62,028 nt of DNA from Natrarchaeobius oligotrophus (GCF_003841465.1 NZ_REFZ01000019.1:1-62028), one strand, 5' to 3'; counted from the stretch's first letter, positions 8,098 through 17,245 are shown. Notes: generated by a model not told the origin, from the sequence alone. Made by a program: numbers and translations.

Positions 8098-8838
8098 TCA
8101 CTCGATCGCGGCCCGCGCCTCCTCGAGCGTGAACTTCCCCTCGTACAGCGCGCTGCCGACCACGACGGCGGCGGCACCGGCCTCCTCGAGCGCCCGGACG
8201 TCGTCGAGCGTCGCGACGCCGCCGCTTGCGATCACGGGAATCTCGGTCGCCTCGACGAGCTCCCGAACCGGATCCGTCGCGACCCCCTCGAGCCGGCCTT
8301 CGACGTCGACGTTGGTAAAGAGGATCGCGGCCGCGCCAAGCTCTTCGTATCGCTCGGCGGCGTCGACGGGCGAGACTCCCGCACCTTCGGTCCAGCCCTC
8401 GACGACGACCTCGCCGTCTTTCGCGTCGAGGCTGACGACCACGCTCTCGGGGTGGTCGTCGCTGATCTCCGCGACGATCTCCGGGTTTTCGACCGCCGCG
8501 GTGCCGAGGATGACCCGGTCGATGCCGCGCTCGAGCAGGTCGACCGCGTCGGCGACGGTTCGGATGCCCCCGCCCAGTTGCGTCCGGGCGTCGACGGCCT
8601 CGGCGACGGCGTCGATGGCGGCGGCGTTCTCGCGTCGGCCTTCGAACGCGCCGTCGAGGTCGATCAAATGGAGCGTCTCGGCCCCCGCGTCGATCCACCG
8701 CCGCGCCGCCTCCACGGGGTCGCCGTAGGTCGTTTCCGTGCCGCGTTCGCCCTGGACGAGCTGGACGACCTCGCCGTCCTGTACGTCGACCGCCGGGATC
8801 ACTTCGAACGTCTCGTCGGCTCCGTCGCTCGCGTTCAT
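8098..8838 (-). CDS. hisA: HisA, phosphoribosylformimino-5-aminoimidazole carboxamide ribotide isomerase
   Basis: This is a 246-residue TIM barrel catalysing the Amadori-type isomerisation in histidine synthesis. The acid/base aspartates lie in FEVIPAVDVQDGEVVQLV near the N-terminus and in LFTNVDVEGRLEG in the second half. Phosphate-binding loops are ARTQLGGGIRT and IPVIASGGV. LIDLDGAF and VVGSALYEGKFTLEEA complete the family pattern. The ATG at 8838 has a TATA element (CTTTACT in the gene's direction, near 8867) spaced for a leaderless transcript; a longer frame upstream lacks conservation. Confidence 0.95.
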   Translation of the reverse strand: MNASDGADETFEVIPAVDVQDGEVVQLVQGERGTETTYGDPVEAARRWIDAGAETLHLIDLDGAFEGRRENAAAIDAVAEAVDARTQLGGGIRTVADAVDLLERGIDRVILGTAAVENPEIVAEISDDHPESVVVSLDAKDGEVVVEGWTEGAGVSPVDAAERYEELGAAAILFTNVDVEGRLEGVATDPVRELVEATEIPVIASGGVATLDDVRALEEAGAAAVVVGSALYEGKFTLEEARAAIE

Positions 8839-9034
8839 ACTGGTCCGCGCGAGCGCGACTCGAGTAAAGGCGACGGTTCGTCGCCGCACGAAACCGAACG
8901 GTTCGAGCGGCGCGAAGGGGGACGATTCGCGACGGCGCGACCCACCGACGGTTCGTCGCGCGAACGATCATCGACTCGACACTGTCCGCGTTCGGTACAG
9001 AATACATACGTGTCGGGACGGTGTGATCCGCGTC

Positions 9035-10891
9035 ATGGCGGTGAGCCTGGTCCTCGCCCAGGAGCCCGCGACCCAACCCGAACTGACGACGGACGTCCTG
9101 GTCGTCCTCGGCGTCGTCGCGCTCGCGCTCGTCTTCTTTCTCACCGAGCGGCTGCCGATCGACGTCACCGCGATCTTGCTGATCGTGATCCTGATCCTGC
9201 TCGAGCCCTGGACGGGGATCGACCCGGCCACCGGCATCTCGGGGTTTTCGAGCGACGCGACGATCACCGTCCTCGCGCTGCTCATCCTCAGCGGCGGCGT
9301 CAGTCGGACCGGCGTCGTCCAGGAACTCGGTCGACGGATGGCAGCGTTCGCGGGAACCAGCATCCGAAAGCAGCTGTTCGCGACGATCGTCGTCACGAGC
9401 CCCGTGTCGGGCGTTCTGAACAACACGCCGGTCGTCGCGCTGTTGGTGCCGGTCGTCACCGACGTCGCGAACCGCGGAAACACCTCGCCCTCGAAGCTGC
9501 TCATCCCGCTCTCGTACGCCTCGCAGGTCGGCGGCATGCTCACGCTCATCGGCACGTCGACGAACATCCTCGCGAGCGACGTCAGCGCCAGACTCGGAGC
9601 CGAGTATCCCGAACTCCACCGGTTTTCGATGTTCGAGTTCACCCAGCTCGGCGCGATCGTCGTGATCGTCGGCGCGCTCTACCTGATCTTCGTCGGCCAC
9701 TACCTCTTGCCCGAGCGCGTGCCGCCGCGGGCGGACTACCTCGCGGAGTACGAGGTCGGCGATTACGTCGCCGAAGTCGCCGTGGTCCCCGGCTCGCCGC
9801 TGGCCGAAGCGACCGTCGGCGACGCGACAGCGTCGCTGGGGGCGGACGTCGACGTCGTCCAGATCGTCCGCGACGCCGATCGGTCGATCGCGCCGCGACA
9901 GGTGAGCCGGCTCCGAGAGGGCGACGTGCTCGTCGTGCGCACCGACAGGGACGCGATCGCGACGCTCGAGGATGCGACCGGCGTCGAACTCGTCGGCGAC
10001 CCCCGGTCGGGTACGGATCTCGAGACGGAGGGGGAGGGTGGCGTGATCACGGAGATCGTCGTCTCGCTCGATTCGCGGCTCGTCGGCGAGCACCTCGATC
10101 CCGGGACCTTTCGCGAGGAGTTCGGCGCGGCCGTACTCGGGATGCGTCGCCACGGCGAACTCGTCGAGGAGCGACTCGTGGGCCGCCGGCTCGACGTCGG
10201 CGACACGCTGCTCGTCCAGGCACCCCAGGAGACGCTCGATCGGCTCTCGCGGCGCGACGACGTGATCGTCGCCCGCGAACCGCCTCGACCCGGGTACCGG
10301 GCGGACAAGGCCCCGATCGCGATCGCCATCATGATCGGCGTCGTCGCGGTCGCCGCCCTCGAGCTCTATCCGATTCTCGTCTCGGCGCTGGCGGGCGTCG
10401 TCGCGATGGTCGTCACCGGCGTGCTCGAGCCGAACGAGCTGTACGACGCCGTCGAGTGGGACATCATCTTCCTGCTCGCGGGGGTGATTCCGCTCGGCAT
10501 CGCCCTCGAGCAGTCGGGCGGAGCGTCGTATCTCGCGTGGCTCGTCGTCTCGACGGCGGGGTTCCTGCCGACGATCGTCGTCCTGTGGCTGTTCTACATC
10601 GCCACGGGGTTGATCACCGAGATGATCAGCAACAACGCGAGCGTCGTGCTGTTGATCCCCGTCGCGGCGGCCGCGGCGGCCGGAATCGGAGCGAACCCGT
10701 TCGCCTTCGTGATGGCGGTCACGTTCGCCGCGAGCACCGCCTTTCTGGGCCCGATCGGCTACCAGACGAACCTGTTCGTCTACGGGCCCGGCGGCTACCG
10801 CTTCACCGACTACTTTCGGGTCGGCGCGCCGCTACAGTTCGTGCTGTCGATCGTGACCGTGCTCGGGATCGCGTTCTTCTGGGGCATCTGA
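9035..10891 (+). CDS. SLC13-type permease with RCK_C domains
   Basis: This 618-residue membrane protein is an anion or dicarboxylate/sulfate transporter of the ArsB/NhaD/SLC13 group. The first membrane half (residues 20-220) carries the conserved loops VLNNTPVVALLVPVV and MLTLIGTSTNILAS. A cytoplasmic insert (about 235-425) contains two TrkA-C/RCK_C ligand-binding domains (for example DVDVVQIVRDADRSIAP and FGAAVLGMRRHGELV). The second membrane half repeats the NT motif as MISNNASVVLLIPVA. The RCK_C domains suggest control by a small ligand. The start ATG has a TATA-like AATACATAC about 30 bases upstream. The substrate is unknown. Confidence 0.87.
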   Translation: MAVSLVLAQEPATQPELTTDVLVVLGVVALALVFFLTERLPIDVTAILLIVILILLEPWTGIDPATGISGFSSDATITVLALLILSGGVSRTGVVQELGRRMAAFAGTSIRKQLFATIVVTSPVSGVLNNTPVVALLVPVVTDVANRGNTSPSKLLIPLSYASQVGGMLTLIGTSTNILASDVSARLGAEYPELHRFSMFEFTQLGAIVVIVGALYLIFVGHYLLPERVPPRADYLAEYEVGDYVAEVAVVPGSPLAEATVGDATASLGADVDVVQIVRDADRSIAPRQVSRLREGDVLVVRTDRDAIATLEDATGVELVGDPRSGTDLETEGEGGVITEIVVSLDSRLVGEHLDPGTFREEFGAAVLGMRRHGELVEERLVGRRLDVGDTLLVQAPQETLDRLSRRDDVIVAREPPRPGYRADKAPIAIAIMIGVVAVAALELYPILVSALAGVVAMVVTGVLEPNELYDAVEWDIIFLLAGVIPLGIALEQSGGASYLAWLVVSTAGFLPTIVVLWLFYIATGLITEMISNNASVVLLIPVAAAAAAGIGANPFAFVMAVTFAASTAFLGPIGYQTNLFVYGPGGYRFTDYFRVGAPLQFVLSIVTVLGIAFFWGI

Positions 10892-11110
10892 ACGGCGGTC
10901 GAACGAGAGAATCCTTCCGAGCGCGGCGTCGACGGCGGTGGACGCGACGCGAGGTCGCACCCGCGCGACGGTGCCTCGTCCCTTCTCCCGCGTCACGATC
11001 ATCGGACCAGTAGACGAGATGCGAGAGACCTACTCCGGATCATCGCGGAAAGACGGAGACCGGAGCGTCCCAAACTGATTTCACGCAGTACGATAAACTG
11101 AAACCACGTC

Positions 11111-11179
11111 ATGAATGCGGATATCGATCGTGTCCGAAACGCAGCCGCGATCGTATCGGAGGGGCTCCTCGAGCGATGA
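11111..11179 (+). CDS. Candidate 22-codon upstream ORF coupled by ATGA
   Basis: An ATG at 11111 opens a 22-residue frame (MNADIDRVRNAAAIVSEG, then LLER) whose TGA stop overlaps the ATG of the gene at 11176 as ATGA. A GGAGG sequence at 11158-11162 lies inside it and could reload ribosomes onto the downstream start. TATA-like elements lie 17 and about 31 bases upstream. It is one of four such arrangements in the window. Confidence 0.4.
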   Translation: MNADIDRVRNAAAIVSEGLLER

Positions 11180-11652
11180 ACCCGCGTCGCATCGACGCGA
11201 TCATCGATCTCGCCTACGGCGTCCTGATTTTCGTCTCGATCGTCCTGATCGTCTCGGTCGGAACGCTGGTCGGGTTAGCGTTCGGACTGGGCGTGCTGGT
11301 GGCTTACGGGCTACACGTCGTCTGGAAGATGGCCCGGTTCGATCCGGAGTGGATGACGACGACCGTCGAGGAGACGGTCGAGGAAACCGTCGGCGAACAG
11401 GTCCAGCAGGTCGAGGAGACCGTCGAGCGGACGGTCGGCGAACAGATCGAGGAGACGGTCGAGGAAACCGTCGGCGAACAGGTCCAGCAGGTCGAACGAA
11501 CCGTCGAGCAGACGGTCGGCGAACAGGTCGATGCGGTCCAGGAACAGATCGAGACCGTCGATCGACGGATCGATCGCCGGCCGCGCGAGGACGAACTCGA
11601 GGAACTACTCGGGGAAACGGTGACAGATGAGAAAGAGACGTCCGACGGGTGA
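11176..11652 (+). CDS. Membrane-anchored coiled-coil protein with 27-residue repeats
   Basis: This is a 158-residue protein. Residues 10-50 form one or two membrane helices (YGVLIFVSIVLIVSV and TLVGLAFGLGVLVAYG). The rest is a charged rod with two nearly identical 27-residue repeats, each beginning [VI]EETVEETVGEQVQQV and ending TVGEQ. Valines recur with spacing 4-4-4-3-4-4-4, a rhythm closer to hendecad, right-handed coiled coils than to heptads. It is likely a membrane-tethered oligomeric rod; the function is unknown. It lies just upstream of the phosphate transporter genes. Confidence 0.65.
   Translation: MNPRRIDAIIDLAYGVLIFVSIVLIVSVGTLVGLAFGLGVLVAYGLHVVWKMARFDPEWMTTTVEETVEETVGEQVQQVEETVERTVGEQIEETVEETVGEQVQQVERTVEQTVGEQVDAVQEQIETVDRRIDRRPREDELEELLGETVTDEKETSDG
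11365..11526 (+). repeat. Tandem 81-bp repeat inside a coding sequence
   Basis: Two in-frame copies, 11365-11445 and 11446-11526, each encode 27 residues of coiled coil. Nearly all differences fall in the last third of the unit, suggesting a recent in-frame duplication and a rod length that may vary between strains. Confidence 0.8.
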
Positions 11653-11814
11653 CACCGACGGCGTTCGACGGCCGCCGTTCGACCCGCGATCGAGCGGGGG
11701 AAGACGCCCGGCGCTCGATCGGAACCTCGCGGAGTCCCGGCCGACTTCGAACCGAGCGCCCCGGACGGCGCGAACCGATCCCCCTGAATACCGGCGTCCG
11801 CCTCGCGTCCACGG

Positions 11815-12996
11815 ATGATTTCGACGCTGCTCCTCGTCGGTATCCTCGTCGCGATCTTCGTCGGCTACAACATCGGCGGCGCGACGACCGGTCCCGCCTT
11901 CGGGCCGGCCGTCGGAGCCGACGCCATCTCGAAGACGGCGGCCGGTGCGCTGATGTCGATCTTCTTTTTCGTCGGTGCGTGGACGATCGGTCGGCGGGTC
12001 GTCGACACCCTCGGCCGGGACCTCGTTTACGATCCCGCCGTCTTCACGCTCGAGGCGAGCGTCGCCGTCCTCTTTTTCATCGGCGTCGCGCTGTTCATCG
12101 GGAACTTCTTCGGCGTCCCCGCGTCGACGTCGATGACGGCCGTCGGATCGATCGCGGGCCTCGCTCTCGCGGCCGGCGAACTCAACTGGGCGGTCATGGG
12201 CGAGATCGCGATCTGGTGGCTCGTCTCGCCGTTCATCGGCTTCTGGGTCTCGCTGGTCATCGGCCGGTACTTCTACGCCTCGCTCAATCGGCGGCTCGCG
12301 ATGGATCGAAGCGAGGGGCCGCCGTTCGAGGTCGATCGTTCCGGGATCGTTCCGATGCCGACCCTGAGCGACACCGCGAACGTGCGCGAAGCCGCCGGCG
12401 TGGTGTTGGTGATCGTCATCGGCTGTCTGATGGCGTTCAGTTCGGGAACGTCGAACATCGCGAACGCGGTCGCGCCGCTGGTCGGCAGCGGCGAACTCGA
12501 GATGAACCCCGCGATTATCCTCGGCTGTCTCGCGGTCGGCATCGGGACGTTCACGATCGCGCGCCGGACCCTCGAGACGATGGGCAACGAACTCACGGAG
12601 CTGCCGCTGACGGCGGCGATCGTCACCGCGACGGTCAGCGCCTCGCTGGTCATCTTCCTCTCCGCGATCGGCATCCCCGCGAGTTTCGTCATCATCGCGA
12701 CGATGTGTATCATCGGCCTCGGCTGGGGCCGGGCGACCCGCCCGATAACGGTCGGCGAAGCCGTCCGCGGCGAGGAGTCGCCGCCGGTTTCGGTCGGTGC
12801 GCTGTCCGACGACCGAGAGGGCGAAGAACTGCCGCCGATCGGCGACGAGGAAGAACCCGAACGGATCCCGAAAGCGTCGGATCTCTTCGACCCGGCGACG
12901 ACGGCCCGCGTGGTTCTCATGCAGAACGTCGTCCCGGCCGTCGCGACGATCGGCGCGTACGCGACGTTCCGATTCGTGCCGATCTTCGGGCTCTGA
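11815..12996 (+). CDS. PiT-type phosphate transporter homologue, copy 1
   Basis: This is a 393-residue membrane protein with the inverted two-half layout of the PiT (SLC20) family. The first signature is GYNIGGATTGPAFGPAVG near residue 17, with FGVPASTSMTAVGSIAG later in the same half. The second is GTSNIANAVAPLVGSG, with TFTIARRTLETMGNEL after it. The aspartate of the classical GxNDxANA signature is absent in both halves. PiT carriers import phosphate with protons or sodium. A soluble insert (about 165-185) and a Glu/Pro-rich tail (about 320-360) face the cytoplasm. TATA-like CTGAATACC lies 27 bases before the ATG. A UspA gene follows, and the pair is duplicated downstream. Confidence 0.8.
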   Translation: MISTLLLVGILVAIFVGYNIGGATTGPAFGPAVGADAISKTAAGALMSIFFFVGAWTIGRRVVDTLGRDLVYDPAVFTLEASVAVLFFIGVALFIGNFFGVPASTSMTAVGSIAGLALAAGELNWAVMGEIAIWWLVSPFIGFWVSLVIGRYFYASLNRRLAMDRSEGPPFEVDRSGIVPMPTLSDTANVREAAGVVLVIVIGCLMAFSSGTSNIANAVAPLVGSGELEMNPAIILGCLAVGIGTFTIARRTLETMGNELTELPLTAAIVTATVSASLVIFLSAIGIPASFVIIATMCIIGLGWGRATRPITVGEAVRGEESPPVSVGALSDDREGEELPPIGDEEEPERIPKASDLFDPATTARVVLMQNVVPAVATIGAYATFRFVPIFGL

Positions 12997-13123
12997 GACG
13001 GTCTACCGTACCGATCTCCCCGACACGACCGCGGCTCGTCCGTGTCGCGTGGCGACGGTTTACACCGGTCCGTACGAATCGACCCACCATCGCGCTTATT
13101 CCCGTCGACGTTGGAGGTCGCGT

Positions 13124-13546
13124 ATGGTCGACGCCGTACTCGTTCCCATGGACGGCTCCGAAATGAGCGAACGCGCCCTCGAGTACGCGCTCGAAGTGTT
13201 TCCGGACGCCGACATTACCGCCCTCCACGTCGTCGGCGAACCGTCGCCGATGTGGGCGCGGGCGACCGGCATCGCGCTCGCCGACGATATCGAAGCGTCG
13301 GCCCGCGAACACGCCGAGGAGGTGTTCGAACGCGCGCGCGAAATCGCGGCGGACGCCGACGACGTCGAACTCGACACTCGGGTCGCCCTCGGACATCCGG
13401 TTCGCGCCATCGTCGATCGTGCCGCCGATTACGAGACGGTCGTGATCGGCAGCCACGGCGGCAACGTCGCGGACCGAATTTTCGTCGGCAACGTCGCGGA
13501 GAAGGTGTTTCGGCGGTCCCCGGTACCGGTCGTCGTCGTCCGGTGA
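13124..13546 (+). CDS. Universal stress protein UspA, copy 1
   Basis: This 140-residue single Usp domain starts MVDAVLVPMDGSEMSERALEYA, with the ATP-binding pattern VIGSHGGNVADRIFVGNVAEKV near the C-terminus (G-x2-G-x9-G-N/S). Usp proteins bind ATP or AMP and often regulate neighbouring transporters. The TATA element CTTATTC around 13095-13101 lies 27 bases before the ATG, so it has its own leaderless promoter instead of depending on the transporter upstream. Confidence 0.87.
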   Translation: MVDAVLVPMDGSEMSERALEYALEVFPDADITALHVVGEPSPMWARATGIALADDIEASAREHAEEVFERAREIAADADDVELDTRVALGHPVRAIVDRAADYETVVIGSHGGNVADRIFVGNVAEKVFRRSPVPVVVVR

Positions 13547-13860
13547 CCCGGCGGTCACGGCCCACCGTCGTCCCGGACGTCACGTCTCGAGATCCCTCGA
13601 GTAGAGATCGTTCGATGACCGCTTCCGGCGACTCACGTCCGACTCGAGAACGGTGTGAACGTCAGCCCCGTTCGTGAAGCGCTCGTCGTTCGAGTGTCGA
13701 TCGCAGTGTCCCGTTCCGATCAGCAGTGGACGGACTGTAGCGCGGGTCGTGTCTCACGTTCGGCGTGGGCGGTGATCGAATACGGAACCGAGAATATACT
13801 GTGAGTGATTTATCAGGGATCCCTGTACTTATTTCACCAACAACGATATACTATTCGCCG
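13547..13860. other. Intergenic stretch, no gene seen
   Basis: There is no convincing coding frame. AT-rich promoter elements for the downstream transporter occupy the last 60 bases, including TACTTATTT (13826-13834), about 30 bases before its ATG, and GATATACTA closer in. Confidence 0.5.
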
Positions 13861-15039
13861 ATGGTCGAAACGGTGCTGTTGGTCGGAGTCGTCGCCTCGA
13901 TTTTCGTCGGGTTCAACATCGGCGGTTCGTCGACGGGGATCACGTGGGGCCCGTCCGTCGGCGCGGGGATCGTCAAGAAGACGACCGCGGCGGCGATCAT
14001 GACGTTTTTCGTCTTCCTCGGCGGGTGGACCGTCGGTCGAAACGTGATGGATACGCTCAGCGAGGGGATCATCACGATCGATCTCACGCTGGCGGCGGGC
14101 GTCGCCGTCCTCTTTTTCATCGGGCTCGGAATCCTCGTCGCCAACGTCTTCGGCGTCCCCGTCCCGACGTCGATGACGACCGTCGGTGCGATCGCCGGAC
14201 TGGGGCTGGCGACCGACACCCTCAACTACGAGACGATCGCCGAGATCATCTCGTGGTGGATCGTGACGCCGATCATCGGCTTCTGGATCGGCGCGGTTAT
14301 CGGGCGCTACGTCTACACCGAAGTCGACCAGCGGATAGGGATCGAAACGTCCGACGGGCCGTTGCTGACGCTCGAGTACGAGGGAACGGTGCCGAAACCG
14401 GCGCTCGGTCCGAACACGACGCGACGGGAGCTCGCCACCACGGTAGTCGTCCTCGCCGTCGGCTGTTACATGGCGTTCAGCGCCGGCGCGAGCAACGTTC
14501 CGAACGCCGCAGCGCCGCTCGTCGGCGGTGTCGGCGGTCTGGATCGGGACATCGCGATCGTCGTCGCCACGCTCGCGATCGGCCTCGGCGGGTTCACGAT
14601 CGCCCGCCGAACGATGGAGTCCGTCGGCGGCGAACTGAGCGAAATTCCGCTGCTCGCGGCCCTGTTCGTCATGGTGACGGCGTCCACGATCACGACCATC
14701 CTCTCCTGGATCGGGATCCCGATCAGTCTCGTGATGGCGACGGTGATGACGATCGTCGGCATCGGCTGGGGGCGGGCGACGCGTCCGATCACCGTCCGCG
14801 AGGCCGTCACCCGCGACGTGGACGACCAGGAGATCGTTCCGGGCGCGATCACGGCCGAGGAGATGAAGGGGGAACCCGCGCCGCCGATCGGCGAGGAAGA
14901 GCCCCAGGAGATCCTCGACGCGGGCGACCTCTTCAACCCGCGGGCGGTCATCAAGTACGTCTCGATGTGGATCATCGGGCCGTCGATGTCGACGCTGCTC
15001 GCCTACGGCTTTTTCACGCTCGTTCCGGGGGTCGCCTGA
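13861..15039 (+). CDS. PiT-type phosphate transporter homologue, copy 2
   Basis: This 392-residue paralogue is collinear with the gene at 11815. Signatures are GFNIGGSSTGITWGPSVG, FGVPVPTSMTTVGAIAG, GASNVPNAAAPLVGG and FTIARRTMESVGGEL. As in copy 1, the classical ND aspartates are missing. I chose the ATG at 13861 because the hydrophobic helix begins there and the TATA element lies 30 bases upstream; an in-frame start at 13765 would add a non-conserved extension. The Glu/Pro-rich cytoplasmic segment (EMKGEPAPPIGEEEPQEI) matches the one in copy 1. Confidence 0.8.
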   Translation: MVETVLLVGVVASIFVGFNIGGSSTGITWGPSVGAGIVKKTTAAAIMTFFVFLGGWTVGRNVMDTLSEGIITIDLTLAAGVAVLFFIGLGILVANVFGVPVPTSMTTVGAIAGLGLATDTLNYETIAEIISWWIVTPIIGFWIGAVIGRYVYTEVDQRIGIETSDGPLLTLEYEGTVPKPALGPNTTRRELATTVVVLAVGCYMAFSAGASNVPNAAAPLVGGVGGLDRDIAIVVATLAIGLGGFTIARRTMESVGGELSEIPLLAALFVMVTASTITTILSWIGIPISLVMATVMTIVGIGWGRATRPITVREAVTRDVDDQEIVPGAITAEEMKGEPAPPIGEEEPQEILDAGDLFNPRAVIKYVSMWIIGPSMSTLLAYGFFTLVPGVA

Positions 15040-15076
15040 CACGGAATTTAGGTACCCGGAGGCCGTCTTTCCCGGT

Positions 15077-15505
15077 GTGCTCTCGACACTCCTCGTTCCG
15101 ATGGACGACTCCGAACACGCCGAACACGCCCTCGAGTACGCCCTCGACACCCACCCCGACGCCGACGTCACCGTCCTCCACGTCGTCGGCGTCCCGTCGA
15201 TGATGATGGGCGACGCGGTCGGGCTCTCTCTCGAGGACGACATCAACGAAGCGGCCGCCGAGCGCGCCGAACCCGTCTTCGATCGCGCTCGAGCGGTCGC
15301 CGACGAACGGGATCGAGCGCTCGAGACGATCGTCGGCGTCGGTCACCCGGCCCGGAATATCGTCGACCGGGCCGACGGGTACGACACGATCGTCCTCGGC
15401 AGCCACGGCGAGGACTGGAACCGCGCGACCCACCGGTTTCTCGTCGGAAACGTCGCGGAGACGGTGGTTCGCCGTGCGACGGTTCCGGTCGTCGTCGTTC
15501 GCTAA
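15077..15505 (+). CDS. Universal stress protein UspA, copy 2
   Basis: This 142-residue Usp domain begins MLSTLLVPMDDSEHAEHALEYAL from a GTG start. The nucleotide-binding end reads VLGSHGEDWNRATHRFLVGNVAETV. A TATA-like GAATTTAGG (about 15043-15051) is spaced 30 bases from the GTG, supporting leaderless initiation there. It is the second half of the duplicated transporter-Usp pair; compared with copy 1 it carries a short insertion (WNRATH) in the ATP loop. Confidence 0.85.
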   Translation: MLSTLLVPMDDSEHAEHALEYALDTHPDADVTVLHVVGVPSMMMGDAVGLSLEDDINEAAAERAEPVFDRARAVADERDRALETIVGVGHPARNIVDRADGYDTIVLGSHGEDWNRATHRFLVGNVAETVVRRATVPVVVVR

Positions 15506-15715
15506 CTTCCGGCGCCGAACTCCCTCGGTCCGCCGAGCGTCGTTTCACCGCCAGCCGTTGTACCGATGATCCGACGACCGGCCAGCGCTCGAGGCAACGG
15601 CGATGACCGACGCTCGAGGCCGCTTCGCCGCCGGTCGGTCGACGTGAACCGCCCTCAGCAGGGGTGTCGTCGGCTGGGTCCCACCATTAACTACGGCGAC
15701 GGTGTACGACGCCCG

Positions 15716-17245
15716 ATGGCCGACACCCACGTGCGTCCGAACGTCCTGTTCGTGCTCACCGACCAGGAACGGTACGACGTCTCCGCTCCCGACGGACCGC
15801 CGGTGAAAACCGACGCGATGGACGCTCTCTCGAGCGACGGGATGCGGTTTACGCGGGCGTTCACGCCGATCAGCATCTGCTCGAGCGCTCGCGCGTCGCT
15901 GCTGACGGGGCAGTTCCCCCACGGTCACGGCATGCTGAACAACTGCCACGAGGCCGACGCGATCCGGGCGAACCTGCCGTCGGACGTGCCGACGTTTTCG
16001 GAACTGCTCGCCGAGAACGGCTACGACTGTACCTACACCGGCAAGTGGCACGTCGGCCGCGACCGAACCCCCGAGGAGTACGGCTTCTCGTACCTCGGTG
16101 GCAGCGACACCCACCACGACGACATCGACGAGGCGTTCGAGGAGTACCGGCGCGAGCGAGGCGTTCCGCTCGGCTCGGTCGACCTCGAGGAGGTGCTCTA
16201 CACCGGCGACGATCCCCGCGACGACGACGGAACCTTCGTCGCCGCGAAGACGTCGATCGACGTCGAGGCGACTCGAGCCTGGTTCCTGGCGGAGCGGACG
16301 ATCGAGGCGATCGAGGCGCACGCCGATGACGGAGGCGAGTTCGACGGCGTGGACGGGGACGGACCGTTCTTCCACCGCGCGGACTTCTACGGCCCCCACC
16401 ATCCCTACGTCGTCCCCGAGCCGTACGCCTCGATGTACGATCCGAGCGAGATCGAGTCGCCGGCGAGCTACGCGGAGACGTTCGACGGGAAACCGCGGGT
16501 CCACGAGAACTACCTCGCCTATCGCGGCGTCGCCGACTTCGACTGGGAGCTGTGGGCCGAGGCCGTCGCGAAGTACTGGGGGTTCGTCACGCTGATCGAC
16601 GATCAACTCGGCCGGATCCTCGAGGCGCTCGAAGAGCACGGCCTGGCCGACGAGACGGTCGTCGTCCACGCCTCGGACCACGGCGACTTCGTCGGCGGCC
16701 ACCGGCAGTTCAACAAGGGACCGCTGATGTACGACGACACCTACCGAATCCCGCTGCAGGTTCGTTGGCCGGGCGTCGTCGATCCCGGCTCGGTCTGCGA
16801 GCACCCCGTCCACCTGCACGACCTCGCGCCGACGTTCCTCGAACTGGCCGACGTGGCGGCTCCGGAAACGTTCGACGCCCGCAGCCTCGTCCCCCTGCTC
16901 GAGGGCGACGAGGACGGTCACGGCAGGGACGGATCCGGTCGCGACGACGGCGACTGGCCCGACTCCGTTTTCGCCCAGTACCACGGCGACGAGTTCGGCC
17001 TCTACAGCCAGCGGATGGTGCGGACGGCGCGGTACAAGTACGTCTACAACGGGCCCGACGTCGACGAACTGTACGATCTCGAGGCGGATTCCGGCGAACT
17101 CCAGAACCTGATCGACCACCCCGACTACGAGCGCGTGCGACGGGAGATGCGCAAACGACTGATCGAGTGGATGGACGAGACGGCCGATCCGAACCGGGGC
17201 TGGGTGCCCGACGTGCTGCTGCGGGCGTCGCGCGACGGCGGCTGA
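15716..17245 (+). CDS. Sulfatase family hydrolase
   Basis: This 509-residue protein of the alkaline-phosphatase superfamily, sulfatase branch, hydrolyses sulfate (or phosphonate) esters. The metal site begins NVLFVLTDQERYD near residue 9. The nucleophile region is ICSSARASLLTGQFPHGHGM, with the candidate formylglycine cysteine at C55 and R59. The second metal pair is in HASDHGDFVGGH. GKWHVG and the C-terminal RYKYVYNG...ELYDLEAD are typical. The motif is C-S-S-A-R, where the common sulfatase signature has Pro or Ala at the third position. No signal peptide is seen, so it should be cytoplasmic. TATA-like CATTAACTA lies about 30 bases upstream. Confidence 0.88.
   Translation: MADTHVRPNVLFVLTDQERYDVSAPDGPPVKTDAMDALSSDGMRFTRAFTPISICSSARASLLTGQFPHGHGMLNNCHEADAIRANLPSDVPTFSELLAENGYDCTYTGKWHVGRDRTPEEYGFSYLGGSDTHHDDIDEAFEEYRRERGVPLGSVDLEEVLYTGDDPRDDDGTFVAAKTSIDVEATRAWFLAERTIEAIEAHADDGGEFDGVDGDGPFFHRADFYGPHHPYVVPEPYASMYDPSEIESPASYAETFDGKPRVHENYLAYRGVADFDWELWAEAVAKYWGFVTLIDDQLGRILEALEEHGLADETVVVHASDHGDFVGGHRQFNKGPLMYDDTYRIPLQVRWPGVVDPGSVCEHPVHLHDLAPTFLELADVAAPETFDARSLVPLLEGDEDGHGRDGSGRDDGDWPDSVFAQYHGDEFGLYSQRMVRTARYKYVYNGPDVDELYDLEADSGELQNLIDHPDYERVRREMRKRLIEWMDETADPNRGWVPDVLLRASRDGG

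Noticed and set aside
9035-10891. SLC13/RCK gene as a TrkA partner for trkH
   Set aside because: It does contain TrkA-C domains, but between two halves of a membrane permease with NT-loop motifs; it is a transporter itself and not a soluble TrkA.
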